Origin: Bacteroidaceae bacterium
GTDB taxonomy: Bacteria > Bacteroidota > Bacteroidia > Bacteroidales > Bacteroidaceae
Length of the DNA: 64,000 nucleotides
Direction of reading: 5' to 3'
Assembly: GCA_902362595.1 (NCBI GenBank)
Contig: CABIXF010000019.1
Span: forward strand, 1-64,000
Under the pieces are notes generated by a model that searched no databases, was not told the origin of the DNA, and was given only the letters and a program-made list of their open reading frames with translations. A program made the translations under genes and the position numbers. This document shows, piece after piece, positions 54,814 through 62,996 of this stretch (positions are counted from its first letter, which is position 1; each line of letters begins with the position of its first letter).

Positions 54814-56706
54814 TTACTCCAAGTAAGTATAACCGTACAATCCGGAACGGTAGTTGGCCAGGAATTCCTTTCCTTCTTCCAAGGAAATACGTCCTTCCTT
54901 CACCGACTTAGTGACCCAAGTTTCCAGTGTACGCACCAGTTTCTTCGGATTATACTGCACATAGTCGAGCACCTCGGCCACCGTTTCTCCGTCAATCACC
55001 TGATCGATGCTGTAACCCTTGTCGTCCACACTCACATGTACGGCATTCGTATCCCCGAACAGATTGTGCATATCTCCCAGGATTTCCTGATAAGCTCCTA
55101 CCAGGAATACCCCGATATAATAAGACTCTTTCGACTTGATGGTATGTACCGGCAAATCGTGGGCCACGTTCCGGCTGGTCACGAAATTGGCAATCTTTCC
55201 GTCCGAGTCGCAGGTGATGTCTTGCAGCGTGGCCGTACGGTCGGGACGCTCGTCCAGACGCTGAATCGGCATAATCGGGAAAATCTGGTCGATGGCCCAG
55301 GAGTCTGGCAACGACTGGAACAACGAGAAGTTACAGAAATACTTGTCGGCCAGCAGTTTGTCCAGATTCCGGAATTCATCCGGCGCATGCTTCAGTCCCG
55401 AAGCAATCTGGTTGATTTCACGTGTTACCGACCAGTACATCCGTTCAATCTGTGCCCGCGTTTTCAAATCGACGATGCCGTGACTGAACAAGTCGAGCGA
55501 TTCCTCACGAATCTGCTGTGCATCGTGCCATGCTTCCAGCATCCGGCTCTGGCTCAAGTTGTCCCAGATTTGATACAGTTCCTGCACCAGTTCATGGTCG
55601 TCCTTGCTTACCACGAAATCCTCGTCCATGGAAGGCAAAGAAGCGGTTTCCAGTACCTCAAAAATCAGGACGGAATGATGAGCCGTCAGCGAACGGCCGC
55701 TTTCCGTGATAATGTTCGGATGCGGAATGTTGTTCTTGTTGCTGGCATCCACCATGATGGAGATGGAGTCGTTCACGTATTCCTGGATGGAATAGTTCAC
55801 GCTGCTCTCGCTATTGGAAGAACGGGTGCCATCATAATCCACGCCCAGTCCGCCACCGATGTCCACAAATTCTACCGGGAAACCCAACTGATGCAGCTGC
55901 ACATAAAACTGGGACGCCTCACGCAAAGCCGTCTTGATACGGCGTATTTTAGTCACCTGACTACCTATGTGGAAATGAATCAGCTTCAAACAATCCTGCA
56001 AGTCTTTCTTTTCCAAGAAATCGAGAGCTTCCAGCAGTTCACTGGATGTCAAGCCAAACTTGCTGGCATCACCTCCACTTTCCTCCCACTTTCCACTTCC
56101 CGAAGAAGCCAGTTTAATCCGGATACCGATATTGGGACGCACGTTCAGCTGCTTGGCCATCTTGGCAATCAGACGCAACTCATTCAGCTTTTCCACCACC
56201 AAAAAAATCCGCTTACCCATCTTCTGTGCCAGCAAGGCCAGTTCAATGTAACTCTCGTCCTTATAACCGTTACAGATAATCAGCGAATCAGAATCCGTAT
56301 TAATAGCAATTACGGCATGGAGTTCCGGCTTGGAACCCGCTTCCAGTCCCAGATTAAACTTTTTTCCATGACTGATAATTTCCTCCACCACCGGCCTCAT
56401 CTGGTTCACCTTAATCGGATAAATGATGAAGTTCTGGGCTTGGTAACCATATTCTTCCGAAGCCTGACGAAAACAATTGGATATTTTCTCAATCCGGTTG
56501 TCCAGGATATCCGGGAAACGGACCAGCATAGGAGCCGTCACATCTCTCAACTGCAACTCGTCCACCAGTTCCTTCAAATCGACGGCCACCCCGTCCTTGC
56601 GTGGAGTTACTACCACATGACCTTTGTCATTGATACCAAAGTATGAAACGCCCCACCCCGTGATGTTGTAGAGCTCTTCAGAGTCTTCAATACGCCATTT
56701 TCTCAT
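54814..56706 (-). CDS. speA: Biosynthetic arginine decarboxylase
   Basis: Pyridoxal-phosphate enzyme turning arginine into agmatine, the start of polyamine synthesis in Bacteroides. The 630-residue product shows the lysine for PLP (K99 in IIYPIKVNQ), HFHIGSQVTKI, FVDIGGGLGVDYDG and ESGRSLTAHH, and a C-terminal domain rich in helices. Length matches SpeA. It lies directly upstream of argB. A long open frame on the opposite strand across this gene is a shadow. Confidence 0.95.
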   Translation of the reverse strand: MRKWRIEDSEELYNITGWGVSYFGINDKGHVVVTPRKDGVAVDLKELVDELQLRDVTAPMLVRFPDILDNRIEKISNCFRQASEEYGYQAQNFIIYPIKVNQMRPVVEEIISHGKKFNLGLEAGSKPELHAVIAINTDSDSLIICNGYKDESYIELALLAQKMGKRIFLVVEKLNELRLIAKMAKQLNVRPNIGIRIKLASSGSGKWEESGGDASKFGLTSSELLEALDFLEKKDLQDCLKLIHFHIGSQVTKIRRIKTALREASQFYVQLHQLGFPVEFVDIGGGLGVDYDGTRSSNSESSVNYSIQEYVNDSISIMVDASNKNNIPHPNIITESGRSLTAHHSVLIFEVLETASLPSMDEDFVVSKDDHELVQELYQIWDNLSQSRMLEAWHDAQQIREESLDLFSHGIVDLKTRAQIERMYWSVTREINQIASGLKHAPDEFRNLDKLLADKYFCNFSLFQSLPDSWAIDQIFPIMPIQRLDERPDRTATLQDITCDSDGKIANFVTSRNVAHDLPVHTIKSKESYYIGVFLVGAYQEILGDMHNLFGDTNAVHVSVDDKGYSIDQVIDGETVAEVLDYVQYNPKKLVRTLETWVTKSVKEGRISLEEGKEFLANYRSGLYGYTYLE

Positions 56707-56737
56707 TTCACTACATAAAGTCTAGATTTATACTTCT

Positions 56738-57262
56738 TTAATTTATCAAGTTCTTCAAGCGGTTTACCGCCCTGTCAATCTGTGCATAACTTTCAAGTTC
56801 TTCCGCATTGAAACGCCACTTTGCCTTCGTATAATAAGGCAGCCGCTTTTCCAATGCCGAAACAATGACCTGCATCAGTTCTTCGTCCGTTTTGTTCGCC
56901 AACAACGGACGTTTGGCCTTTGCTATCTTTAAACGACGGAACAGTACCTCCGGACATACGTCCAGAAATACTGTCTCGCCTGTATTGTTCATATAATCCA
57001 TGTTGTCGAAAAAGCAGGGAGTACCTCCTCCGCAGGCAATCAGCACATCTTCAAATTCACCTGCTTCGTGAAGCATCTTCCGCTCCAGTTGCCGGAACCC
57101 TTCCTCTCCCCTTTCCGCAAACAAATCGGAAATGGACTTGTGCATACGCTCTTCGATGTACCAGTCGAGGTCGACAAACTGCAGGCCGGCAGCCACACTG
57201 TAAGCTTTTCCCAGCGTAGTCTTTCCCGACCCCATGTAACCTATCAAGAAAACTCTTTTCAT
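56738..57262 (-). CDS. aroK: Shikimate kinase
   Basis: Phosphorylates shikimate at the 3-OH, just before AroA. The 174-residue product has the Walker A motif GYMGSGKTTLG (8-18), DLDWYIEERMHKSISDLFAERGE and CGGGTPCFFDNMDYM, as in AroK. Its start overlaps the topA stop by four bases. aroA is in the same window but far away and on the other strand, so the pathway is not clustered. Confidence 0.95.
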   Translation of the reverse strand: MKRVFLIGYMGSGKTTLGKAYSVAAGLQFVDLDWYIEERMHKSISDLFAERGEEGFRQLERKMLHEAGEFEDVLIACGGGTPCFFDNMDYMNNTGETVFLDVCPEVLFRRLKIAKAKRPLLANKTDEELMQVIVSALEKRLPYYTKAKWRFNAEELESYAQIDRAVNRLKNLIN

Positions 57263-59589
57263 TTCTTTTTCCGTGCCGTAGTTTTCGTCTTACGCATCTC
57301 GGCTTTCTGGTTCTGCAAATCAATTACCTTAAAGCAAGCATCCAGACTCAAGTCAGCCGGATTTACATTTTCCGGAATCTTGTAGTTCTTCTTCTGATAA
57401 GCGATATAAGGTCCGTAGCGCCCGTTCAACACCTGCATATCGGGATTTTCCGGGAATTGCTTGATGACCTTTTGGGCATCTTTCTCTTTTTTCTCGCGCA
57501 GCATCTGCTCTGCTTCTTCCATCGTGACAGTCATCGGGTCCATACCTTTCGGGATAGACACGTACTCCTTGTCATGACGGACGTATGGGCCGAAACGTCC
57601 TACGCCCACCGATACGGCTTTGCCCTCCAGTTCACCCAATACGCGGGGCAGTTTGAACAATTCCAACGCCTCTTCCAGCGTAATCGTTTCCAAAGAATGT
57701 TCCTTGTTCAACTGGGCAAACTTAGGCTTCTCTTCATCTTCCGATGAACCAATCTGCACCACCGGTCCGAAGCGTCCGATTTTTACAGATACCGGCTTTC
57801 CGCTCACCGGATCCGTACCCAGCATGCGTTCGCCCACCTTATGTTCACTCTTGGTGGCCAATGTCGTTTCCACCAACGGATGGAAATCTTTGTAGAACAC
57901 TTCCATCATGTCGGTCCATTTCTTTTCTCCTTCGGCCACCTCATCAAACTCCTTTTCCACACTGGCCGTAAAGTTATAATCCATAATCTTCGGGAAATAC
58001 TGCATCAGGAAGTCATTGACCACACAACCTACGTCGGTCGGTATCAGTTTCGACTTTTCGCTTCCGCTCATTTCCGTCTGTACGGTTTCTTCTATTTCTT
58101 TTCCTGTCAGTTTCAGCAACGCATACTCCCGCTTCACGCCTTCCTTGTTGCCTTTTTCTACATACCCTCTTTGCTGGATGGTAGAAATGGTCGGTGCGTA
58201 AGTAGACGGACGACCGATACCCAGTTCCTCCAGTTTACGTACCAGGCTGGCTTCCGTGTAGCGGGCTGGAGCCTGACTGAAGCGCTGTACAGCCGAAATT
58301 TCTTCCCGCTGCAATACCTGTCCGACTTCCATCTTCGGCAGCCCCACTTTATCTTCCTGTTCCGTTTCGTCATCGAACGATTCCTTATAAACCTTCAGGA
58401 AGCCATCGAAAGTCACAACTTCGCCTACCGCCTGGAATTCATCGCTACACCCACTGATGGAGATGGTAGCCGTTGTTTTTTCCAGTTCCGCGTCTGCCAT
58501 CTGCGAAGCCAGCGTACGCTTCCAAATCAGTTCATACAAGTGTACTTCCTGCGAGGTTCCTTCGATGGTTTCATTCGACATATAAGTCGGACGAATGGCT
58601 TCATGCGCTTCCTGTGCGCCCTTTGTCTTGGTCGCATACTGACGGGTATGTACATAACGTTCTCCCATCAGGTTAAGTATAGTATCACGGCTTGTTGTCA
58701 AGGCCAGTTCCGACAAGTTCACTGAATCGGTACGCATGTAGGTTATCAATCCGCTTTCGTACAGACGCTGTGCAATCATCATGGTCTGTGCCACAGTATA
58801 ACCCAGCTTGCGTGCAGCCTCCTGCTGCAGCGTAGAAGTGGTGAAAGGAGGCGCCGGTGATTTCTTGACCGGACGGGTGGTAATATCTTCGATACGGAAA
58901 GTCGCATTCTTGCATTTTTCAAGGAATTCATGCGCTTCTTCCTTTGTCTTGAAACGACGGCCAAGCGTAGCCCGGACATTGGCCCCTTTTTCATCCCGGA
59001 AAACGGCCACTACCTTATAGGATACCTCACTTACGAATGCATTGATTTCCCGCTCGCGTTCCACAATCAGCCTTACGGCTACCGACTGTACACGACCGGC
59101 CGACAAAGCTGGCTTGATTTTTCGCCAAAGCACCGGCGACAATTCAAAACCCACAATACGGTCGAGTACGCGACGGGCCTGCTGGGCATTCACCAAATCA
59201 ATGTTAATATGCCGCGGATGCTCTATTGCTTTCAGAATGGCAGTCTTGGTAATTTCGTGGAATACAATCCGTCGGGTCTTTTCCGGGTCCAGATGAAGCA
59301 CTTCAAACAAATGCCATGAAATGGCCTCTCCCTCCCGGTCCTCATCGGATGCGAGCCATACCATATCGGCTTTCTCTGCTTCTTCTTTCAATTCGTCCAC
59401 CAGTTTTTTCTTTTCTTCCGGTATCTCGTAAATCGGCTTGAAGTGGTCTTTCACATCAATACTGAACGCTTTCTGTTTCAAGTCGCGAATATGTCCGTAA
59501 CTTGACAAAACTTTATAGCCCTTCCCCAAAAACTTTTCAATTGTCTTGGCTTTAGCCGGAGACTCCACTATGACGAGGTTATTTTGCAT
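57259..59589 (-). CDS. topA: DNA topoisomerase I
   Basis: Relaxes negative supercoils by single-strand cutting. The 776-residue product has a TOPRIM domain at the start (IVESPAKAKTIEKFLG, SDEDREGEAI at 81-90) and the active-site Tyr284 in LITYMRTDS. The C-terminal part has topoisomerase C-terminal repeats (RFGPYVRHDKEYVSIP, GRYGPYIAYQKKNYKIP) and a Lys- and Arg-rich end; the zinc-ribbon cysteines of E. coli TopA are absent. It heads the pair topA-aroK. Confidence 0.96.
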   Translation of the reverse strand: MQNNLVIVESPAKAKTIEKFLGKGYKVLSSYGHIRDLKQKAFSIDVKDHFKPIYEIPEEKKKLVDELKEEAEKADMVWLASDEDREGEAISWHLFEVLHLDPEKTRRIVFHEITKTAILKAIEHPRHINIDLVNAQQARRVLDRIVGFELSPVLWRKIKPALSAGRVQSVAVRLIVEREREINAFVSEVSYKVVAVFRDEKGANVRATLGRRFKTKEEAHEFLEKCKNATFRIEDITTRPVKKSPAPPFTTSTLQQEAARKLGYTVAQTMMIAQRLYESGLITYMRTDSVNLSELALTTSRDTILNLMGERYVHTRQYATKTKGAQEAHEAIRPTYMSNETIEGTSQEVHLYELIWKRTLASQMADAELEKTTATISISGCSDEFQAVGEVVTFDGFLKVYKESFDDETEQEDKVGLPKMEVGQVLQREEISAVQRFSQAPARYTEASLVRKLEELGIGRPSTYAPTISTIQQRGYVEKGNKEGVKREYALLKLTGKEIEETVQTEMSGSEKSKLIPTDVGCVVNDFLMQYFPKIMDYNFTASVEKEFDEVAEGEKKWTDMMEVFYKDFHPLVETTLATKSEHKVGERMLGTDPVSGKPVSVKIGRFGPVVQIGSSEDEEKPKFAQLNKEHSLETITLEEALELFKLPRVLGELEGKAVSVGVGRFGPYVRHDKEYVSIPKGMDPMTVTMEEAEQMLREKKEKDAQKVIKQFPENPDMQVLNGRYGPYIAYQKKNYKIPENVNPADLSLDACFKVIDLQNQKAEMRKTKTTARKKK

Positions 59590-59623
59590 GATATTTTGTA
59601 TTCCGTTTTTATATATTCCGCGA

Positions 59624-59631
59624 CAAATGTA
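59624..59631 (-). promoter_or_regulatory. Probable -7 element for topA
   Basis: The minus strand reads TACATTTG, matching TAnnTTTG, 35 bases upstream of the ATG at 59589. Confidence 0.45.
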
Positions 59632-59674
59632 GAAAAAAAATTAAAACATACACGATAAACAAACTGAAAATAAC

Positions 59675-59682
59675 TTACTTTG
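59675..59682 (+). promoter_or_regulatory. Possible -7 element for the small membrane protein
   Basis: TTACTTTG differs from TAnnTTTG at one base and lies about 30 bases upstream of the ATG at 59713. Confidence 0.35.
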
Positions 59683-59712
59683 CAAGGCAATCAGCTTTTA
59701 ACTACCTTTTTT

Positions 59713-60123
59713 ATGAACCACAAAAGTATCAACAGTAACAAACAATTCATGATAGGCAACGGAATCCTGGCGTTCGGCGTATTCTTCATCGTTTGCCTTT
59801 TCCTCTATCTCGGTTTCCGCCACCAGCCTAAATCCGGCGACAAGACACAGACGTTTGAAGGGCTCTATGCCGTGGAAATCACACCATCTTTTGCTGGAGA
59901 CAGCCTTTCCGTCTACCTCAACGACAGCCTGCTACTCAACACCACCATCCGGCAAGCTTCTGTCAAGTTCCAGGTGAAACGCTTTGCCGAAGAAAGCACC
60001 CTGATGGTTGTAGACAACCGTACCGATGAGGTAACTCCCTTCAACCTCAACCCGAACGGCAGCCAGGTACAGGTGGAAAAGAAAAACGGGAGAATCTTTA
60101 TTCAGGAAACAGTAGAGGAATAA
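59713..60123 (+). CDS. Small membrane-anchored protein of unknown function
   Basis: A 136-residue protein with one N-terminal membrane helix (about 14-35, IGNGILAFGVFFIVCLFLYL) and a periplasmic or extracytoplasmic beta-rich domain (EGLYAVEITPSFAGDSLSVYLND to the acidic end IQETVEE). I do not recognise the family. I chose ATG 59713; a longer frame from 59680 would start inside the promoter. It is followed by the palindrome array, so it probably stands alone. Confidence 0.75.
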   Translation: MNHKSINSNKQFMIGNGILAFGVFFIVCLFLYLGFRHQPKSGDKTQTFEGLYAVEITPSFAGDSLSVYLNDSLLLNTTIRQASVKFQVKRFAEESTLMVVDNRTDEVTPFNLNPNGSQVQVEKKNGRIFIQETVEE

Positions 60124-60157
60124 GCGATTTTCTCTCAATTCAAGTGCAATTTCTCTG

Positions 60158-60248
60158 TTTCACACTGTGGGATACAAAAACCACAGTGTGGGACACATAT
60201 CTCACAGTGTGAAATATAAAAACCACACAGCCGGACAGAAAATTCCGT
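60158..60248. repeat. Palindrome array B, 21-bp period
   Basis: Three clear cores, CACACTGTG (60161-60169), CACAGTGTG (60182-60190) and CACAGTGTG (60203-60211), and a degenerate fourth, CACACAG near 60224-60230, have centres 21 bases apart. The last is followed by CCGGACAGAAAATTCCG, matching the tail of array A (GGACAGAGAATTTACCGG). Shared core, period and tail over 31 kb of distance argue for a dispersed repeat family. Confidence 0.82.
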
Positions 60249-60471
60249 TTGACGTTTTTAACTAATTCCATCGTCATTCTCCTTTATGCGGCGAAGGCAT
60301 TTCCGCAGTCCAAAAATCCGCAAGACTTTTTTATCCTTATTCAGATTGACACAAATAGCAGAACGATTCTTAAAGATAGTCCCACCGTGTGCGTAAACGA
60401 AAAAAATGTTATTAAATCAGCAAAGTTTCGAAAATAACAGTTTTTCAATTGGATATTAGAATAAAAGACTG

Positions 60472-60479
60472 TAATTTTG
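60472..60479 (+). promoter_or_regulatory. Probable -7 element for the EIIC-kduI unit
   Basis: TAATTTTG matches TAnnTTTG, about 60 bases upstream of the ATG at 60539. Confidence 0.5.
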
Positions 60480-60538
60480 GGTCGAAATCATTTATTTTTA
60501 ACCTAAATCCACATTAAAAAAAGGACAAAGAAAAAGAC

Positions 60539-61930
60539 ATGGAACAAGTTTTTAGCTATATCATCGGGCTCGGGGCAGCCGTGATGATGCCTATTCTGTT
60601 TACCATTCTAGGAGTATGTATCGGAATTAAATTCGGCAAGGCGCTGAAAAGCGGCCTGTTAGTCGGAGTAGGATTTGTAGGGCTCTCTGTGGTGACAGCC
60701 CTTTTGACCAGCAGCCTGGGGGAACCGTTGAAAAAGGTGACGGAAATTTATGGGCTGAGCCTGGGTATTTTTGATATGGGATGGCCTGCAGCCGCTTCTG
60801 TGGCCTACAACACTTCGGTGGGAGCCTTCATTATCCCGGTATGTTTGGGAGTAAACATTATCATGCTGTTAACCAAAACCACCAAAACTGTCAACATCGA
60901 CTTGTGGAACTACTGGCATTTCGCTTTCATTGGGGCGGTAGTTTATTTTGCAACGGAAAATATCTGGTGGGGATTCTTCTCTGCCATCATCTGCTACATC
61001 ATCACATTGATTATGGCCGACCTGACCTGCAAACAGTTCCAGTCTTATTACGAAAAAATGGACGGAATCTCTATCCCGCAGCCGTTCTGCCAGGGATTCG
61101 TACCGTTCGCTCTTGTTATCAATAAGGTACTCGACAAAATTCCGGGATTCGACAAGCTGAACATCGACGCTGAAGGCATGAAAAGAAAATTCGGTATCAT
61201 GGGAGAACCTCTTTTCCTGGGAGTAGTTGTAGGCTGCGTCATCGGTGCTTTGGCCTGCAAGAACACAGACGAGCTGATTGACGGCATTCCGGCCATCCTG
61301 GGACTGGGTATCAAGATGGGAGCCGTCATGGAACTTATCCCGCGTATCACCTCCTTGTTCATCGAAGGTCTGCGCCCGATTTCCGACGCCACCCGCGAGC
61401 TGATTGCCCGCAAATTCAAGAACAGTGCAAGCCTGAACATCGGTATGAGTCCGGCACTGGTAATCGGTCATCCAACCACCTTGGTGGTTTCTCTGTTGCT
61501 GATTCCGGTGGCCCTGTTCCTGTCAGTCGTACTGCCCGGCAACCAATTCCTGCCGCTGGCTTCACTGGCTGGTATGTTCTACCTGTTCCCGGCCGTACTG
61601 CCTATCACCAAAGGTAACGTATTGAAGACCTTCCTGATCGGTCTGGTAGCTTTGATTGTCGGACTGTATTTCGTCACCGATCTGGCTCCGTTCTTTACAC
61701 AAGCCGCTCAAGACGTATTTATCCGTACCAACGATACAGCCGTACAGATTCCGGAAGGATTCCAGGGAGGTGCCCTCGACTTTGCTTCCAGCATCTTCTC
61801 CTGGCTGATTTTCCATGCGGTCTACAACTTCAAGATTGTAGGCTCGGCCATCCTGGTTATCGTGGCTTTGGCCATGGCCATCTACAACCGCCGCCGCATC
61901 ATCAAAGAAGCAAAACACATTGAAGAATAA
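60539..61930 (+). CDS. Galactitol-type PTS permease EIIC, orphan
   Basis: A 463-residue polytopic membrane protein of the GatC (galactitol EIIC) family with about ten helices. Family features include GLGAAVMMPILFTILGVCIG near the start, YGLSLGIFDMGWPAAASVAYNT, and GMSPALVIGHPTTLVVSLLL. No EIIA or EIIB gene is present, and PTS phosphotransfer chains are uncommon in Bacteroidales, so it may act as a plain facilitator or secondary transporter. The kduI gene begins 24 bases after its stop, suggesting a hexuronate-type substrate. Confidence 0.88.
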   Translation: MEQVFSYIIGLGAAVMMPILFTILGVCIGIKFGKALKSGLLVGVGFVGLSVVTALLTSSLGEPLKKVTEIYGLSLGIFDMGWPAAASVAYNTSVGAFIIPVCLGVNIIMLLTKTTKTVNIDLWNYWHFAFIGAVVYFATENIWWGFFSAIICYIITLIMADLTCKQFQSYYEKMDGISIPQPFCQGFVPFALVINKVLDKIPGFDKLNIDAEGMKRKFGIMGEPLFLGVVVGCVIGALACKNTDELIDGIPAILGLGIKMGAVMELIPRITSLFIEGLRPISDATRELIARKFKNSASLNIGMSPALVIGHPTTLVVSLLLIPVALFLSVVLPGNQFLPLASLAGMFYLFPAVLPITKGNVLKTFLIGLVALIVGLYFVTDLAPFFTQAAQDVFIRTNDTAVQIPEGFQGGALDFASSIFSWLIFHAVYNFKIVGSAILVIVALAMAIYNRRRIIKEAKHIEE

Positions 61931-61954
61931 GAACCAAATAACAAATAAACGCTT

Positions 61955-62875
61955 ATGAAAAAATTAGCTATGGCTATGATGCTGGGTGTGGCAGCTCTCT
62001 CTGCAAATGCCCAGATTAACTACCGGATGCAGACTGCCTGCAATCCGCAAGATGTAAAGACATACGACACACAAAGACTGCGCAGCAGCTTCATGATGGA
62101 GAAAGTGCTGGTAGCCGATGAAATCAACGTAACTTATTCCATGTACGACCGCTTTATCTTCGGTGGTGCCATGCCGGTCAACAAGGAATTGTCTTTGGAT
62201 ACTATCGACCCGTTGAAAGCTCCCTACTTCCTGTTCAACCGGGAACTGGGTGTCATCAACATTGGCGGTGACGGTATCGTGACAGTAGACGGAAAAGAAT
62301 ATGAACTGAAATTCAAGGAAGCCCTCTATGTAGGACGCGGCAAGCAGAAAGTGACTTTCAAGAGCAAGGATGCCAGCAAACCGGCCAAGTTCTACATCAA
62401 CTCTGCCATCGCCCACAAAGAATACAAAACACAGTGGGTTACCATCGACGGACGCAAAGGTTCTCTGAAAGCAAACTCTTTTGCAGCCGGTAAGATGGAA
62501 GAAAGCAACGACCGTGTCATCAACCAGCTGATTGTAAAAAATGTACTTCAGGAAGGTCCTTGCCAGTTGCAGATGGGTCTGACGGAACTGAAACCGGGTA
62601 GTGTATGGAACACCATGCCGGCCCACACACACAGCCGCCGTATTGAAGCTTACTTCTACTTCAACGTACCGGAAGGCAACATGATCTGCCACCTGATGGG
62701 AGAGCCGCAGGAAGAACGCCTGGTATGGCTGGCCAACGAACAGGCCATCATGTCACCGGAATGGTCTATCCACGCAGCTGCCGGAACCAGCAACTACATG
62801 TTCATCTGGGGTATGGCCGGTGAAAACCTTGACTATGGCGACATGGACAAAATCAAATACACAGAAATGAGATAA
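61955..62875 (+). CDS. kduI: KduI-type 4-deoxy-hexuronate isomerase with signal peptide
   Basis: KduI interconverts 5-dehydro-4-deoxy-D-glucuronate (DKI) and 3-deoxy-D-glycero-2,5-hexodiulosonate in breakdown of pectin and glycosaminoglycan products. The 306-residue product is longer than the usual 278 because of an N-terminal [20 protein letters not shown], a clear signal peptide. The cupin metal residues are visible in [16 protein letters not shown] (two His and Glu near 224-232) and [10 protein letters not shown] (His near 273). It would act outside the cytoplasm, just before uptake by the neighbouring EIIC. The location is inferred from the signal peptide only. Confidence 0.9.
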   Translation: MKKLAMAMMLGVAALSANAQINYRMQTACNPQDVKTYDTQRLRSSFMMEKVLVADEINVTYSMYDRFIFGGAMPVNKELSLDTIDPLKAPYFLFNRELGVINIGGDGIVTVDGKEYELKFKEALYVGRGKQKVTFKSKDASKPAKFYINSAIAHKEYKTQWVTIDGRKGSLKANSFAAGKMEESNDRVINQLIVKNVLQEGPCQLQMGLTELKPGSVWNTMPAHTHSRRIEAYFYFNVPEGNMICHLMGEPQEERLVWLANEQAIMSPEWSIHAAAGTSNYMFIWGMAGENLDYGDMDKIKYTEMR

Positions 62876-62907
62876 CACACACTTCCACAAACAGGAAGTT
62901 TTCATAC

Positions 62908-62970
62908 ACAAATTCCACAGACTTGCACAGACTTCCCGAACTGGAAATCCGCAAAGTATGTGGAATTTGT
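62908..62970. repeat. Inverted repeat downstream of kduI
   Basis: ACAAATTCCACA (62908-62919) and TGTGGAATTTGT (62959-62970) are perfect complements with a 39-base loop, then CATTTCATTTT. It may end the EIIC-kduI transcript or mark an old insertion point. Confidence 0.6.
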
Positions 62971-62996
62971 CATTTCATTTTACCTATATGGTCACT

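Larger units (their letters stand above)
60124..60538. other. Intergenic region with palindrome array B
   Basis: About 415 bases before the PTS gene. It holds the palindrome array at 60158-60248 and a promoter-like element at 60472-60479. A 62-codon open frame at 60249 lacks coding features and is not called. Confidence 0.65.

Noticed and set aside
54340..56646. A 768-codon open frame on the plus strand
   Set aside because: It lies opposite speA and argB, has no family motif and arises from codon bias of the true genes on the minus strand.
60249..60437. A 62-codon frame after palindrome array B
   Set aside because: No ribosome-binding site, family feature or codon pattern supports it.
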